DNA from: Actinomycetes bacterium
Lineage (GTDB): Bacteria > Actinomycetota > Acidimicrobiia > Acidimicrobiales > RAAP-2
Assembly (NCBI GenBank): GCA_021791615.1
Contig: JAJYWG010000404.1
Span: 1 to 25,846 of the forward strand
Reading direction: 5' to 3'
DNA length: 25,846 nucleotides
Shown: positions 7,596-15,619 of the stretch, one piece after another
How the letters are laid out: each line of letters opens with the position of its first letter
How positions within the stretch are numbered: the first letter of the stretch is position 1
The notes under the pieces: generated by a model
What the model was told of the DNA's origin: nothing
The model's input: only the letters and a program-made list of their open reading frames with translations
The model's database searches: none
Program-made: the position numbers and the translations under genes

Positions 7596-9377
7596 TCATC
7601 CGCCAGGGCCACCCCCCGGGGCTCCGGGGCAGTTGAGCGGCACGCCGGCAGGTAGCTGGGCTGTACCCGGAGCATTGCCGTACTGCTTGCCACCGTTGCA
7701 CTTCACCCAGGCGCCGGGCTTCCCGTCAATCGCACTCAGCGCGGTATTGCTCCATCGCACCACTCCAAATGACTCGTCAGGACCAAAGGAGCTGGAATTG
7801 AACGACCAGTTCCCGTACATCCCTCCCGTCAGTGACCTCGGAAGACTCCGCAAGCCCTGTTGAAAGGTCTTTGGAGTGAGGTATGGGCCTGCCGCCTGCA
7901 GCGCGTCGAAGAACATCAGCAGTGGCTCGTACACGTAACTGAAACTTGGAATGATCTTCTCGCCGGGAGGCGCTCCCATCTCGAAGGCGCGATAGGCTTC
8001 GGTGTCAGCAGCGGGTACCGCCTGGCGGCCGAACCCCACCGCATCGGCGATCTGGTCCGGTGCCTGGAGGCCCGTGAGCGCTGTGAGAAAATCTGATTCG
8101 ATCCATTCGGGGTGATAGTCAGCGATATCGGCTGCCTTGGTGACAAATATGGGAGTAAAAAAATCACACGTGGTACAGAGAACAGTCGTCACCCCGGCGC
8201 TCTTCATCTCCCCCACTGCGGTGGACGCCTGGGAATCAAGTGTCGCACCATTGAGGTCCATATGGAAATCGGTTCGCATGGTGATTCCATATTTTGATTT
8301 CAGTCCCTGGATCAGTTCCGCGTCGCATTGCTCCGACTGAGCAGTCGCCGTTCCCAAGAAACCGAACACTCGCTTCTTCCCATTCAATGAAGCGCTCCCT
8401 GCGAAGGAGGTGGGCGTGGTATTGAGTACCTTGCCCACCAATTGCTCGGTCTGTGCAATCGATGTCGAGCAAAGAGTGCCCGTCGTGTACATGTATGGTG
8501 ATTCACCTTGAAACTCTGTATTCGGCCCCCCATAGATGCTCAAGCCGATCACACCTTGCTGGGCAAGAGCTTCTTCGTAAAGGGGAGTGGCATCGATAAC
8601 GGAACTGTCCGCAAAGGCCCCGAGTCCCTTTGCCGTGATGGCATCTTCCATTGCGCCGGCTTGGTCTTTGCCATTCAATTCTGTGACAAAGTTGCCTTTC
8701 CCGATAAATGGCTTGAGAACGACCTTTCTTCCGTAGAGCTCGAACGTCTTGTTGAAAGTGTTCACGAACGCCTGCATGGTTGCAATGGCTTCTGTGTTCG
8801 TCCCGATGACGGCAGGGGGAACGATCGAGTAGATGGTGGCCAACTGCGTAGACGATGCTTCGCGATACGTAAGGGTGATGGTCGTCTTCGTCACCCCTGG
8901 AGCAGTCGCTCCACCATTGTTGCCGGTCCATTTCGGCACACAGATCGGCGCGTAACGCGACCAAGGCACTTGGCGAACCCCTGGTCCGCAGTGGACCCCG
9001 CTCACGGTAAGACCAGGCGTGCCTGGAGCAGGGGCTGGCGTGACGCCCGAGGGGGTCCCCGCTGTCTTCGGAGCGGCTGACGTGACCGTCTTCGATATCG
9101 ACGGCAGCAGGTTCGCCAGCACAATGGCTCCCGCGACGAGTAGGGCGACAGCCCAGTACCTCCGTATGAGCGCCACGGTGACACCTGCTGGATCCCGCTG
9201 AACGCCAGGGCGCCGACGACCGCCTACGGGCGTACGTTGCACCACCCGCGCCGGCTCCAACACGTCCTGCGAAGCGACCTGCGGCGGTTCAGAAGGAGGA
9301 GGCGTCGGAGGAACCGCGGCGGGCGGCGGCGCTTGGCCGTAGCCGGGAGGAGGAGGCGGCGGAGCCGCGTCGCTCAT
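7596..9377 (-). CDS. Membrane-anchored ABC substrate-binding protein (LivJ/Peripla_BP_6 type), second paralog
   Basis: 593 residues. It starts at an ATG (9377) that overlaps the stop of the fused transporter gene as ATGA. Residues 1-35 are Pro-rich and about 36-70 are basic. A single membrane segment follows (72-92, YWAVALLVAGAIVLANL), with no lipobox, so the binding domain is probably tethered by an N-terminal transmembrane helix with a cytosolic tail. The extracellular part starts with CGPGVRQVPWSRYAP (Cys120, Cys136, a possible disulfide) and GNNGGAT. It continues with the type I periplasmic-binding fold of branched-chain amino acid/amide receptors. It is clearly homologous to the protein at 13607-15445 (shared VIGTNTE, TFNK-FELYGRKVVL and others). 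The ligand is unknown; HAAT systems take up hydrophobic amino acids, amides, urea or aromatic acids. The gene is markedly AT-richer than its neighbours after the first ~350 bases. Confidence 0.87.
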   Translation of the reverse strand: MSDAAPPPPPPGYGQAPPPAAVPPTPPPSEPPQVASQDVLEPARVVQRTPVGGRRRPGVQRDPAGVTVALIRRYWAVALLVAGAIVLANLLPSISKTVTSAAPKTAGTPSGVTPAPAPGTPGLTVSGVHCGPGVRQVPWSRYAPICVPKWTGNNGGATAPGVTKTTITLTYREASSTQLATIYSIVPPAVIGTNTEAIATMQAFVNTFNKTFELYGRKVVLKPFIGKGNFVTELNGKDQAGAMEDAITAKGLGAFADSSVIDATPLYEEALAQQGVIGLSIYGGPNTEFQGESPYMYTTGTLCSTSIAQTEQLVGKVLNTTPTSFAGSASLNGKKRVFGFLGTATAQSEQCDAELIQGLKSKYGITMRTDFHMDLNGATLDSQASTAVGEMKSAGVTTVLCTTCDFFTPIFVTKAADIADYHPEWIESDFLTALTGLQAPDQIADAVGFGRQAVPAADTEAYRAFEMGAPPGEKIIPSFSYVYEPLLMFFDALQAAGPYLTPKTFQQGLRSLPRSLTGGMYGNWSFNSSSFGPDESFGVVRWSNTALSAIDGKPGAWVKCNGGKQYGNAPGTAQLPAGVPLNCPGAPGGGPGG

Positions 9378-12300
9378 GACGGGATCCCCGACGGGGTCCC
9401 CACCGGCGGAGCCGGCGGGGCCAGCGGAGGTGAGCCGGGCGGTGGCCCAAAGGCGCCGACTGGTGCGGGCTCAGTGCCAGGCCGAGCGGGAGAGAGGGGG
9501 CCCGAGCGGTGGACGGCAGAAGCGTCAGCTCCGAGGTATGCCGAGACCACCACGGGGTTGGAGAGGACCTCGGTGGTCTCACCCTCGGCGATGACCTCGC
9601 CCAAATGGAGGCACACCATCCGATCGGCCAGGGAAGAGACCAGCGGCACGTCGTGCTCGATGATCACGAACGTGGCACCGGTCTGCTCGCGTAGTCCGAG
9701 GAGGAGCTCTGCCAGAGCTTCGCTCTCACGCTGGGCAATCCCCGACGTGGGCTCGTCGAGCAAGAGGACTCTCGGCTCGTGGGCGACGGCGCAGGCAAGC
9801 TCAACAATGCGACGGGTGCCGGTCGACAGCTCGGACACGTAACGCTCCTGAAAGCGTTCGAGCCCGAACTCCGCGATCAGGCTCTGTGCCTTCTCGTCGA
9901 CAATTTCCTCGGACCTCTCGACCTCGGCAAGGTACAGGGCAGCAGCAAGTGGGTCCTTCACGGGTGCGAACCTCTCCAATGCGGTGGCGATTGCCTCACG
10001 TACCGACATCGATGGCCACAGGCGAGCATCTTGGAACACCCGGCCGATGCCCTTCAACGCCCTCTGCGCCGGAGAGGTGTTGGTGATGTCGACGCCGTCC
10101 AGCAGGATCCGTCCGGAGTCGGGGGTGATGAAGCCCGAGCAGACGTCGAACAGCGTGGTCTTGCCCGCACCATTGGAGCCGATGATGCCGAGGATCTCCC
10201 CCGGAGCGACGGAGAGCGTCACGTCGGTGAGCGCCGCGACACCTCCGAACTGCTTGGATATTCCCAGCACCGACAGTGCCCCCCCGCCGCTGGCGAGCCT
10301 CCAACCTGAGCTCGCCTCGGCAGGCGTGGACTCCGCGCCATCGGTGATCGGGGCGACATCGGTGATCCGCGGGCTCGACGCGGTGCCGGTGCTGCCGGCC
10401 GGGAGCGACGAGGCGCCGCCCGGCTCGCCAGCACCTCCCGCCAAAGCCGCCAACACGGCATCAGCCCGCGACGACGCACTCCCGAAGCCGGGCTGCGAGG
10501 CAGGTCCGACCGATGAGCCAGCAGCGGAGCCGGCGCCGGTAGCGGTTCCTGTCCCCGCTCCTTTCCTCTTCTGTGCTCGACCAGCCGCATGAATGAAGAC
10601 CGAGCGCAGCAGCTCAGGCTGCTCGGAGAGGTCCGGGGTAGGACCGCTGAAGCGCACACGGCCCCTTTCCATGAAGATTGCCCGGTTGGAGATGGCGGTG
10701 GCCACGTTGACCGACTGCTCGACCACGACCACGGTCACTCCGCTCGCCGCCAGCGCCCTGATGACCTCCAACAGGTCGGCAACGACGGTGGGAGCCAGGC
10801 CGAGAGAGAGCTCGTCGATCAAGAGGAGGCGGGGACGGCAGAGCAGGGCCTGGCCCAGCGCCAGCATCTGCTGCTCGCCTCCGGAGAGCAACCCGGCACG
10901 CTGCTTCTGGCGCGAGCGCAGGACCGGGAACAGCGAGAGCACGCGCTCGGTTGCCGCGTTGGCGAAGATCAGATCGCGGTGATGCCGACGAGCGGTCCAT
11001 GCTGCAAGCCGGAGGTTCTCTTCGACGGTGAGAGAAGGAAATATCCCGCGGCCTCCGAGCACGGTCACCAAGCCGGATCGCACACGGTCCACGGGATCGA
11101 GTGTGGTCACGTCACGTCCGAGAAAGCTGACCCGGCCTTTGGCCGGGCGCAGCAGACCTGAAAGGGTGCGAAGGATCGTGGTCTTGCCCGCGCCGTTGGT
11201 CCCGAGCAGCGCGACGACCTCGCGCTGGGCCACACCCATTCCGACGTCGAAGAGAACCTGGGAGTTCCCGTAGCCGGCGTCCACGTCCGCGATGCTGACC
11301 AGCGCCGGGCGACCCTCCGGGGGTTCGGCATTGACGCCACCACTGCCGGCGCTGATTGCTGCTCCGCCGTGAAGTTCGAGGTCCTCGAGTGCCCCGAGCC
11401 GGAGCGCCGCAGTATGAGCAACGGCACCCACCCCGCCGGCAGGTGCCATGGCGCCCGCGGGTCCGCCCGCGGGTCCGAGCGCGGGTCCGAGCGCGGGTCC
11501 GCCCGCCGGTCCGACCGATGGCGTCGCGCTCCCGATCCCGGCCAGGGGTTCGCCGGTCGGAGACAGGCCCTTCGCCCGTGCCACTTGGGCCACGATCCAG
11601 TCGCGGGCGGCGAACAGGAGCCCACCGAAACCTTCCGGCAGGATCAGCAGGACGACCAGCACGCCGGCCCCGCTGCCCAGGTACTGCCAGGCGCCCGAGA
11701 GCTGCGTCGACACGATCGTGATGTACGCAGCGCCGATCACACTGCCCGTCGCCGATCCCAAGCCTCCGATCACGACCATGATGAACACGACGATCGAGAA
11801 TGTGGCCGAGAACCCGTTGGAGGAGATGCCGCCTTCGTGGACCACGTAGATGGCCCCGGCGAGCCCGGCAACGAACCCGGAGATCCCGAACGCCATCAGC
11901 TTCGACTTGAGCGGGCTGATGCCGTACGCCGACGACGCCCTCGAATTGTCCCGGACCGAGAGGATCGTCCTCCCCGAGCGCGATCGACGCAGCGCGGTTG
12001 CCGCCAGGATGGACAGCACGAGGACGAGCGCTCCGAACTCGTACAGCGAGGTGTAGGGGGTCGCGAGTGAGAAGCGTTTCAAGAGCACAGGCGGGTTGAC
12101 CCGTGCCGGGTCCAACCACGGGAAGTACTGGGACGAAAGCACGTATGTGGACATCACCACGGCAAACGCCAGGGTGACCACGGCCAGCGCCGTCCCCTCG
12201 AGACGCAGAGCGGGGATGCCCACCAGGCCCGCGGTGACCGCGCCGGCGACTCCCCCGACGAGCATGGCGAGGAGGAACGGCAGGTGGAGATGGACCATGA

Positions 12301-13594
12301 ACGCTCCCGCGATGCAGGCCCCCAGACCGGCGAAGGCGAACTGACCCAAGCTGATCTGTCCGGCCCACCCGACGAGGATCACCATCGAGACGGCGATGAT
12401 CGCGTAGACCATCGATGTCACCGCAGCCGAGGTGGACGATGCGCCCGCCAGCCAGGGCACCGCGATGGCCACTCCCGCCACCACTGCCAGGAGGACGAAT
12501 TTGCCGGCACGGATCTCTTTCAAATTGGCGAGCACCCGCGGGATGGGTGCGACCTCTCTCACGGCGACGTAGTCCCCGAGACCGGTGTCCGTCAGCCGGA
12601 CTTGCTTCGACCGCTGGAGCAGCAGGCCGATGAGGATGAGGACGAACAGGGCCACCTGCGCGTAGACAAAGGAGCCGTAGCTGGCATCGGTGACCTGCTC
12701 GACGATCCCGATCACGAGGGACCAGAGCACGGCCATGGGGAGCGACTCCATACCGGCCAGGACAAAGGCAGCCAGCGGCGCCATCATCGCTGCCGCGATG
12801 TCGAACTGTCCCAGCCCGACTCCGTTGATGGGCTGGGTGAGGATCGCTCCGACCCCCGACAGGCCGGCCGCCACCATCCAGGCGATCCTCGTCAGGTTCC
12901 GTACAGGGATCCCGAGAAGCTGGGCACGCTCGCTGGAGTCGGCAGCCCCCCGGATGGCCACCCCGGTGTCGGTGCGGACGAAGAACCAGTACAGCAACCC
13001 CAGCGCGATCGGCACCACCGCCATCGCCACCACGTCGTCTCCGGTGAACACGATGGGGCGGATGGTGAAGTGGGCGGTGAACGGCGTCTTGAATGTCGAG
13101 AAGGGCGACAGCGTGCCCCGGAACAGGTGTGGCATCTCGAGCGCGATGAACCCGAGGATCTCTGCCACGCCGATGGTGGCCACGGTCACGATGAGCCGCG
13201 GCGCCCGACCGAGCCTCCACTGGATCATGAGGTCGACGAGGTATCCGATCACCACCGCGGCGATGATCCCGAGAGGCACCGCGATCCAGTACGACCAATG
13301 GAGGCCGGTGACCAAGAGGATGGCGAGAGCCGACGCCACGCTCCCCAAGGCTGCCTGCGCAAAGTTGATGACCCGGATCGAGCGGTAGATGATGATCAAG
13401 CCCATCGCCACCAAGGAGTTCAGCCCGCCGATCACGAGTCCTTGGACCACTTGGCCGGGGGGCGCCCCATCCGGCAGGAAGTGCGCGGCCAGCGCCCAGG
13501 CGGCAAGGGTGCCGACCACGAACGCGGCAGCGATGGTCACCTTGCCCTTGGTGGTATGGGCGTCCAATGTGAGCAGGCTCCGTTCGCCGATCAC
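9374..13594 (-). CDS. Four-domain fused HAAT ABC transporter core: LivH-LivM-LivF-LivG in one chain
   Basis: 1406 residues in one uninterrupted frame from a GTG at 13594, preceded by AAAGGG. Residues 1-330 are a LivH-type permease (GLNSLVAMGLIIIYRS near 56-71). Residues 360-665 are a LivM-type permease (GWAGQISLGQFAFAGLGA near 409-426). A Gly/Ala/Pro linker follows (690-760). NBD1 (765-1003) is LivF-like: Walker A GTNGAGKTT 798-806, signature LSGGE 903-907, Walker B LLLIDE 923-928, and Gln960 at the H-loop position, as usual in LivF. A second low-complexity linker covers 1004-1100. NBD2 (1105-1357) is LivG-like: Walker A GSNGAGKTT from 1139, signature LSTGT 1256-1260, LLLDE ending 1281, H-loop His1314. 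A Pro-rich tail ends the chain. All ATPase motifs are intact, so it should form a complete importer core in the membrane. The gene lies 12 bp after one binding protein and overlaps the next. LivH-LivM or permease-ATPase fusions are known; a complete four-part fusion is, to my knowledge, uncommon. Confidence 0.93.
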   Translation of the reverse strand: MIGERSLLTLDAHTTKGKVTIAAAFVVGTLAAWALAAHFLPDGAPPGQVVQGLVIGGLNSLVAMGLIIIYRSIRVINFAQAALGSVASALAILLVTGLHWSYWIAVPLGIIAAVVIGYLVDLMIQWRLGRAPRLIVTVATIGVAEILGFIALEMPHLFRGTLSPFSTFKTPFTAHFTIRPIVFTGDDVVAMAVVPIALGLLYWFFVRTDTGVAIRGAADSSERAQLLGIPVRNLTRIAWMVAAGLSGVGAILTQPINGVGLGQFDIAAAMMAPLAAFVLAGMESLPMAVLWSLVIGIVEQVTDASYGSFVYAQVALFVLILIGLLLQRSKQVRLTDTGLGDYVAVREVAPIPRVLANLKEIRAGKFVLLAVVAGVAIAVPWLAGASSTSAAVTSMVYAIIAVSMVILVGWAGQISLGQFAFAGLGACIAGAFMVHLHLPFLLAMLVGGVAGAVTAGLVGIPALRLEGTALAVVTLAFAVVMSTYVLSSQYFPWLDPARVNPPVLLKRFSLATPYTSLYEFGALVLVLSILAATALRRSRSGRTILSVRDNSRASSAYGISPLKSKLMAFGISGFVAGLAGAIYVVHEGGISSNGFSATFSIVVFIMVVIGGLGSATGSVIGAAYITIVSTQLSGAWQYLGSGAGVLVVLLILPEGFGGLLFAARDWIVAQVARAKGLSPTGEPLAGIGSATPSVGPAGGPALGPALGPAGGPAGAMAPAGGVGAVAHTAALRLGALEDLELHGGAAISAGSGGVNAEPPEGRPALVSIADVDAGYGNSQVLFDVGMGVAQREVVALLGTNGAGKTTILRTLSGLLRPAKGRVSFLGRDVTTLDPVDRVRSGLVTVLGGRGIFPSLTVEENLRLAAWTARRHHRDLIFANAATERVLSLFPVLRSRQKQRAGLLSGGEQQMLALGQALLCRPRLLLIDELSLGLAPTVVADLLEVIRALAASGVTVVVVEQSVNVATAISNRAIFMERGRVRFSGPTPDLSEQPELLRSVFIHAAGRAQKRKGAGTGTATGAGSAAGSSVGPASQPGFGSASSRADAVLAALAGGAGEPGGASSLPAGSTGTASSPRITDVAPITDGAESTPAEASSGWRLASGGGALSVLGISKQFGGVAALTDVTLSVAPGEILGIIGSNGAGKTTLFDVCSGFITPDSGRILLDGVDITNTSPAQRALKGIGRVFQDARLWPSMSVREAIATALERFAPVKDPLAAALYLAEVERSEEIVDEKAQSLIAEFGLERFQERYVSELSTGTRRIVELACAVAHEPRVLLLDEPTSGIAQRESEALAELLLGLREQTGATFVIIEHDVPLVSSLADRMVCLHLGEVIAEGETTEVLSNPVVVSAYLGADASAVHRSGPLSPARPGTEPAPVGAFGPPPGSPPLAPPAPPVGTPSGIPS
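11453..11512 (-). repeat. 12-bp minisatellite in the permease-ATPase linker
   Basis: Five adjacent 12-bp units (11453-11464, 11465-11476, 11477-11488, 11489-11500, 11501-11512), variants of GCCCGCGGGTCC and GAGCGCGGGTCC. They encode GPAG/GPAL tetrapeptides on the minus strand in the linker between the LivM and LivF domains of the fused transporter. In-frame expansion would change only linker length. Confidence 0.85.
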
Positions 13595-13606
13595 GCGCGC
13601 CGCCCT

Positions 13607-15445
13607 TTAGCTCTTCTGCCCACGTGAGCTCGTGCCACTCGCGCTCGTGCCACTCGATCCGCTCGAGCCCGACCTGCCGGAGCTGCATTTGAGCTGCTGG
13701 TGAGCCGGCACGTCGGCGCCGTCCTGGTCATAGCTGAACACGCGACCACCGTCACACGAGACGAAAGCGCCCTTCTTCCCGTCGAGAGGGTCCGTCGCAC
13801 CGGCCTTGAACGCCACCACGCTGTAGGTGGAAGAGGGATCGAAAGGCCCGTCCTTGCCGCTCCAGCCGCCCAGCATCCCCCCGGGCGCAGATGTGGGGAT
13901 GCGCGCCATCGCCGCCTCGAAGTTCTTCGGCGTGAGGTCCGGGCCGGCCAGTTGGAGGGCGTCGAAGAACTGCAGGAGCGTCTCGTAGGTGTAGGAGTAC
14001 GAAGGGATGGGCTTCACCCCGGGGTCCGGGTTCCCGAGGTCGTAGGCCTTGATCGCCTCTTGCTGGCCGAGCGGCCGGGTCTGCATGCCGACACCGATGA
14101 TGTGGTCCACTTGCGGGGCGGGGAACAAGTCCGTGAGCGATGTGGTGTTCGTCTCGCTCCCGGCGAAGTACGACTGGAACCACCACTCCGGGTGGTAGTT
14201 CAACCTGTTGGCTTCTGTCATCATGAACCTGGGGGTGATCGGGTCGGCGGAGGACATGATGATGGTGGTCACCCCCGCAGCCTTCATGGCAGCAACCGCC
14301 GTATCGGCCTGGGAGACGAGCTCCGAGAGGTTGAACTCGACGCCGACCGACTTCACGACCTTCTGGCCGTACTTCGCCATGTCCTTGATGTCGAGGTTGG
14401 CACACTGCGCTGATTCGGGGTTCTGCGGGTAGATGATCCCGTAGACCCTCGTCTTGTGCCGCAGCGCTGCTGTACCGGCGTCCGAAGCCGGGAGCCCGCC
14501 GAGCTGCTTGCCCAAGATCGCGGCGGTGGCCTCCGCCGCTTTGGTGCAGTTCGGTCCTGGCGTGTACTCCCAGGGTGCGTACTCCTTGTACCATGTCAGC
14601 GCGTTCTCGTAGAGGCTCGACGTCACCACGTGCTGTGCCGCCAAGTCGGTCGAGTACACCGCGCTGGAGTCCACCAGGGACATGTCGGCGAAGGCCTTGA
14701 TCGTCTGGGACACGGTCACGGCATCCTCTTCGGCCTGCGCCTGGTCCTGGCCGATGTCCTCTTCGATGAAGTCCCCCTTGCCCTGGAAGGGGACGAGGAC
14801 GACTTTGCGCCCGTAGAGCTCGAAGCTCTTGTTGAACGTGTTGATGTAGGCCTGCATGGTGGCCTCTTCTTCTGTGTTGGTGCCGATCACTGTCGGCGGC
14901 ACCAGGGAGTAGAGGAGGGAGAGCTGTGTGGTCGTGGCAGCGCGGTACGAGATGGTGATGGTCGATCCGGTGACTCCCCTCGACGTCGCGCCACCGTTGT
15001 TCCCGCTCCATGCCGGCTGGCAGGGTGGCGCGTAGGCCGACCACGTGACCTGGCGCACGCCGGGGCCGCAGGTCACCCCGCTCACCGCGACACCATGCCC
15101 GTATGTCGGGTTCGGCGGGGTGACCCCGTGGGGGACCGTGATCGAAGTCGGTATTGCTGTTGTGGCGACCGACGTCGGCGACGACGCTTGCTCGGGCACG
15201 AAGACGAGGACGGCGAGCAGCGCCAGCACGGCCAGGCCCACCACGACCCGATGCCGTCGGATGGCCACCGCGGCACGGCTCGTTGCTGCGCCGCTCGGCC
15301 CACCGTCGCCGACGTTCCCTGCCAATTCAGCCCCCCTCGGGCCTCTCCCGTCCCCTCCCCGGACCAGCCGGAGCGAGACGCCGTCACCCTCCTTGCCCCG
15401 CCGACACCGGCCACCTCCCGACAGGTGAGTCCGGCGCGACTCCAC
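13607..15445 (-). CDS. Membrane-anchored ABC substrate-binding protein (LivJ/Peripla_BP_6 type), first paralog
   Basis: 612 residues from a GTG at 15445. A TTG at 15325 with a strong upstream GAGGGGGG ribosome site is an alternative start that would shorten it by 40 residues and still keep the anchor. One transmembrane helix (about 67-84, VVVGLAVLALLAVLVFV) follows Arg-rich sequence, and no lipobox is present. The exported domain begins CGPGVRQVTWSAYAPPC (Cys126, Cys142) and GNNGGAT, then the type I periplasmic-binding fold of amino acid/amide receptors. The Ser/Gly-rich C-terminus is low complexity. It is the first gene of the transporter operon and ends (TAA) 12 bp before the fused LivHMFG gene. 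It shares long conserved stretches with the paralog at 7596-9377, so the pair probably arose by duplication and may widen substrate range. The ligand is unknown. Confidence 0.87.
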   Translation of the reverse strand: MESRRTHLSGGGRCRRGKEGDGVSLRLVRGGDGRGPRGAELAGNVGDGGPSGAATSRAAVAIRRHRVVVGLAVLALLAVLVFVPEQASSPTSVATTAIPTSITVPHGVTPPNPTYGHGVAVSGVTCGPGVRQVTWSAYAPPCQPAWSGNNGGATSRGVTGSTITISYRAATTTQLSLLYSLVPPTVIGTNTEEEATMQAYINTFNKSFELYGRKVVLVPFQGKGDFIEEDIGQDQAQAEEDAVTVSQTIKAFADMSLVDSSAVYSTDLAAQHVVTSSLYENALTWYKEYAPWEYTPGPNCTKAAEATAAILGKQLGGLPASDAGTAALRHKTRVYGIIYPQNPESAQCANLDIKDMAKYGQKVVKSVGVEFNLSELVSQADTAVAAMKAAGVTTIIMSSADPITPRFMMTEANRLNYHPEWWFQSYFAGSETNTTSLTDLFPAPQVDHIIGVGMQTRPLGQQEAIKAYDLGNPDPGVKPIPSYSYTYETLLQFFDALQLAGPDLTPKNFEAAMARIPTSAPGGMLGGWSGKDGPFDPSSTYSVVAFKAGATDPLDGKKGAFVSCDGGRVFSYDQDGADVPAHQQLKCSSGRSGSSGSSGTSASGTSSRGQKS

Positions 15446-15619
15446 ACGATAGTGCAGCCGGCGACCGCGGACGATTCAGGTCCGGGCACGCCCAGTCACC
15501 AGCCCTTCGGCCAGTCGCTGGTTCCCCGGACCCCGCGACGCCGCCCACTCGGGCCGATCGGGCGCAGGTCTTTCGGCAGGCCTCCGCACACGGAGCTCTG
15601 CTCCTCCTAATCTGCCGAC

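Noticed and set aside
10850..11000. Degenerate first ATPase domain (Gln at the H-loop position, Leu after the Walker B Asp-Glu)
   Set aside because: Gln at the H-loop and DELSLGLAP-type Walker B regions are usual in LivF proteins; the livF at 24920-25702 has the same VEQ.
9374..13594. Fusion as an artefact of merged neighbouring genes
   Set aside because: The frame is continuous with in-frame linkers, the domains are complete, and no internal stop or frame change is seen. Assembly error still needs read-level confirmation.
11112..13688. An 858-codon frame overlapping the fused transporter
   Set aside because: It is an alternative-frame shadow, Arg/His/Gly-rich, without permease or ATPase motifs.
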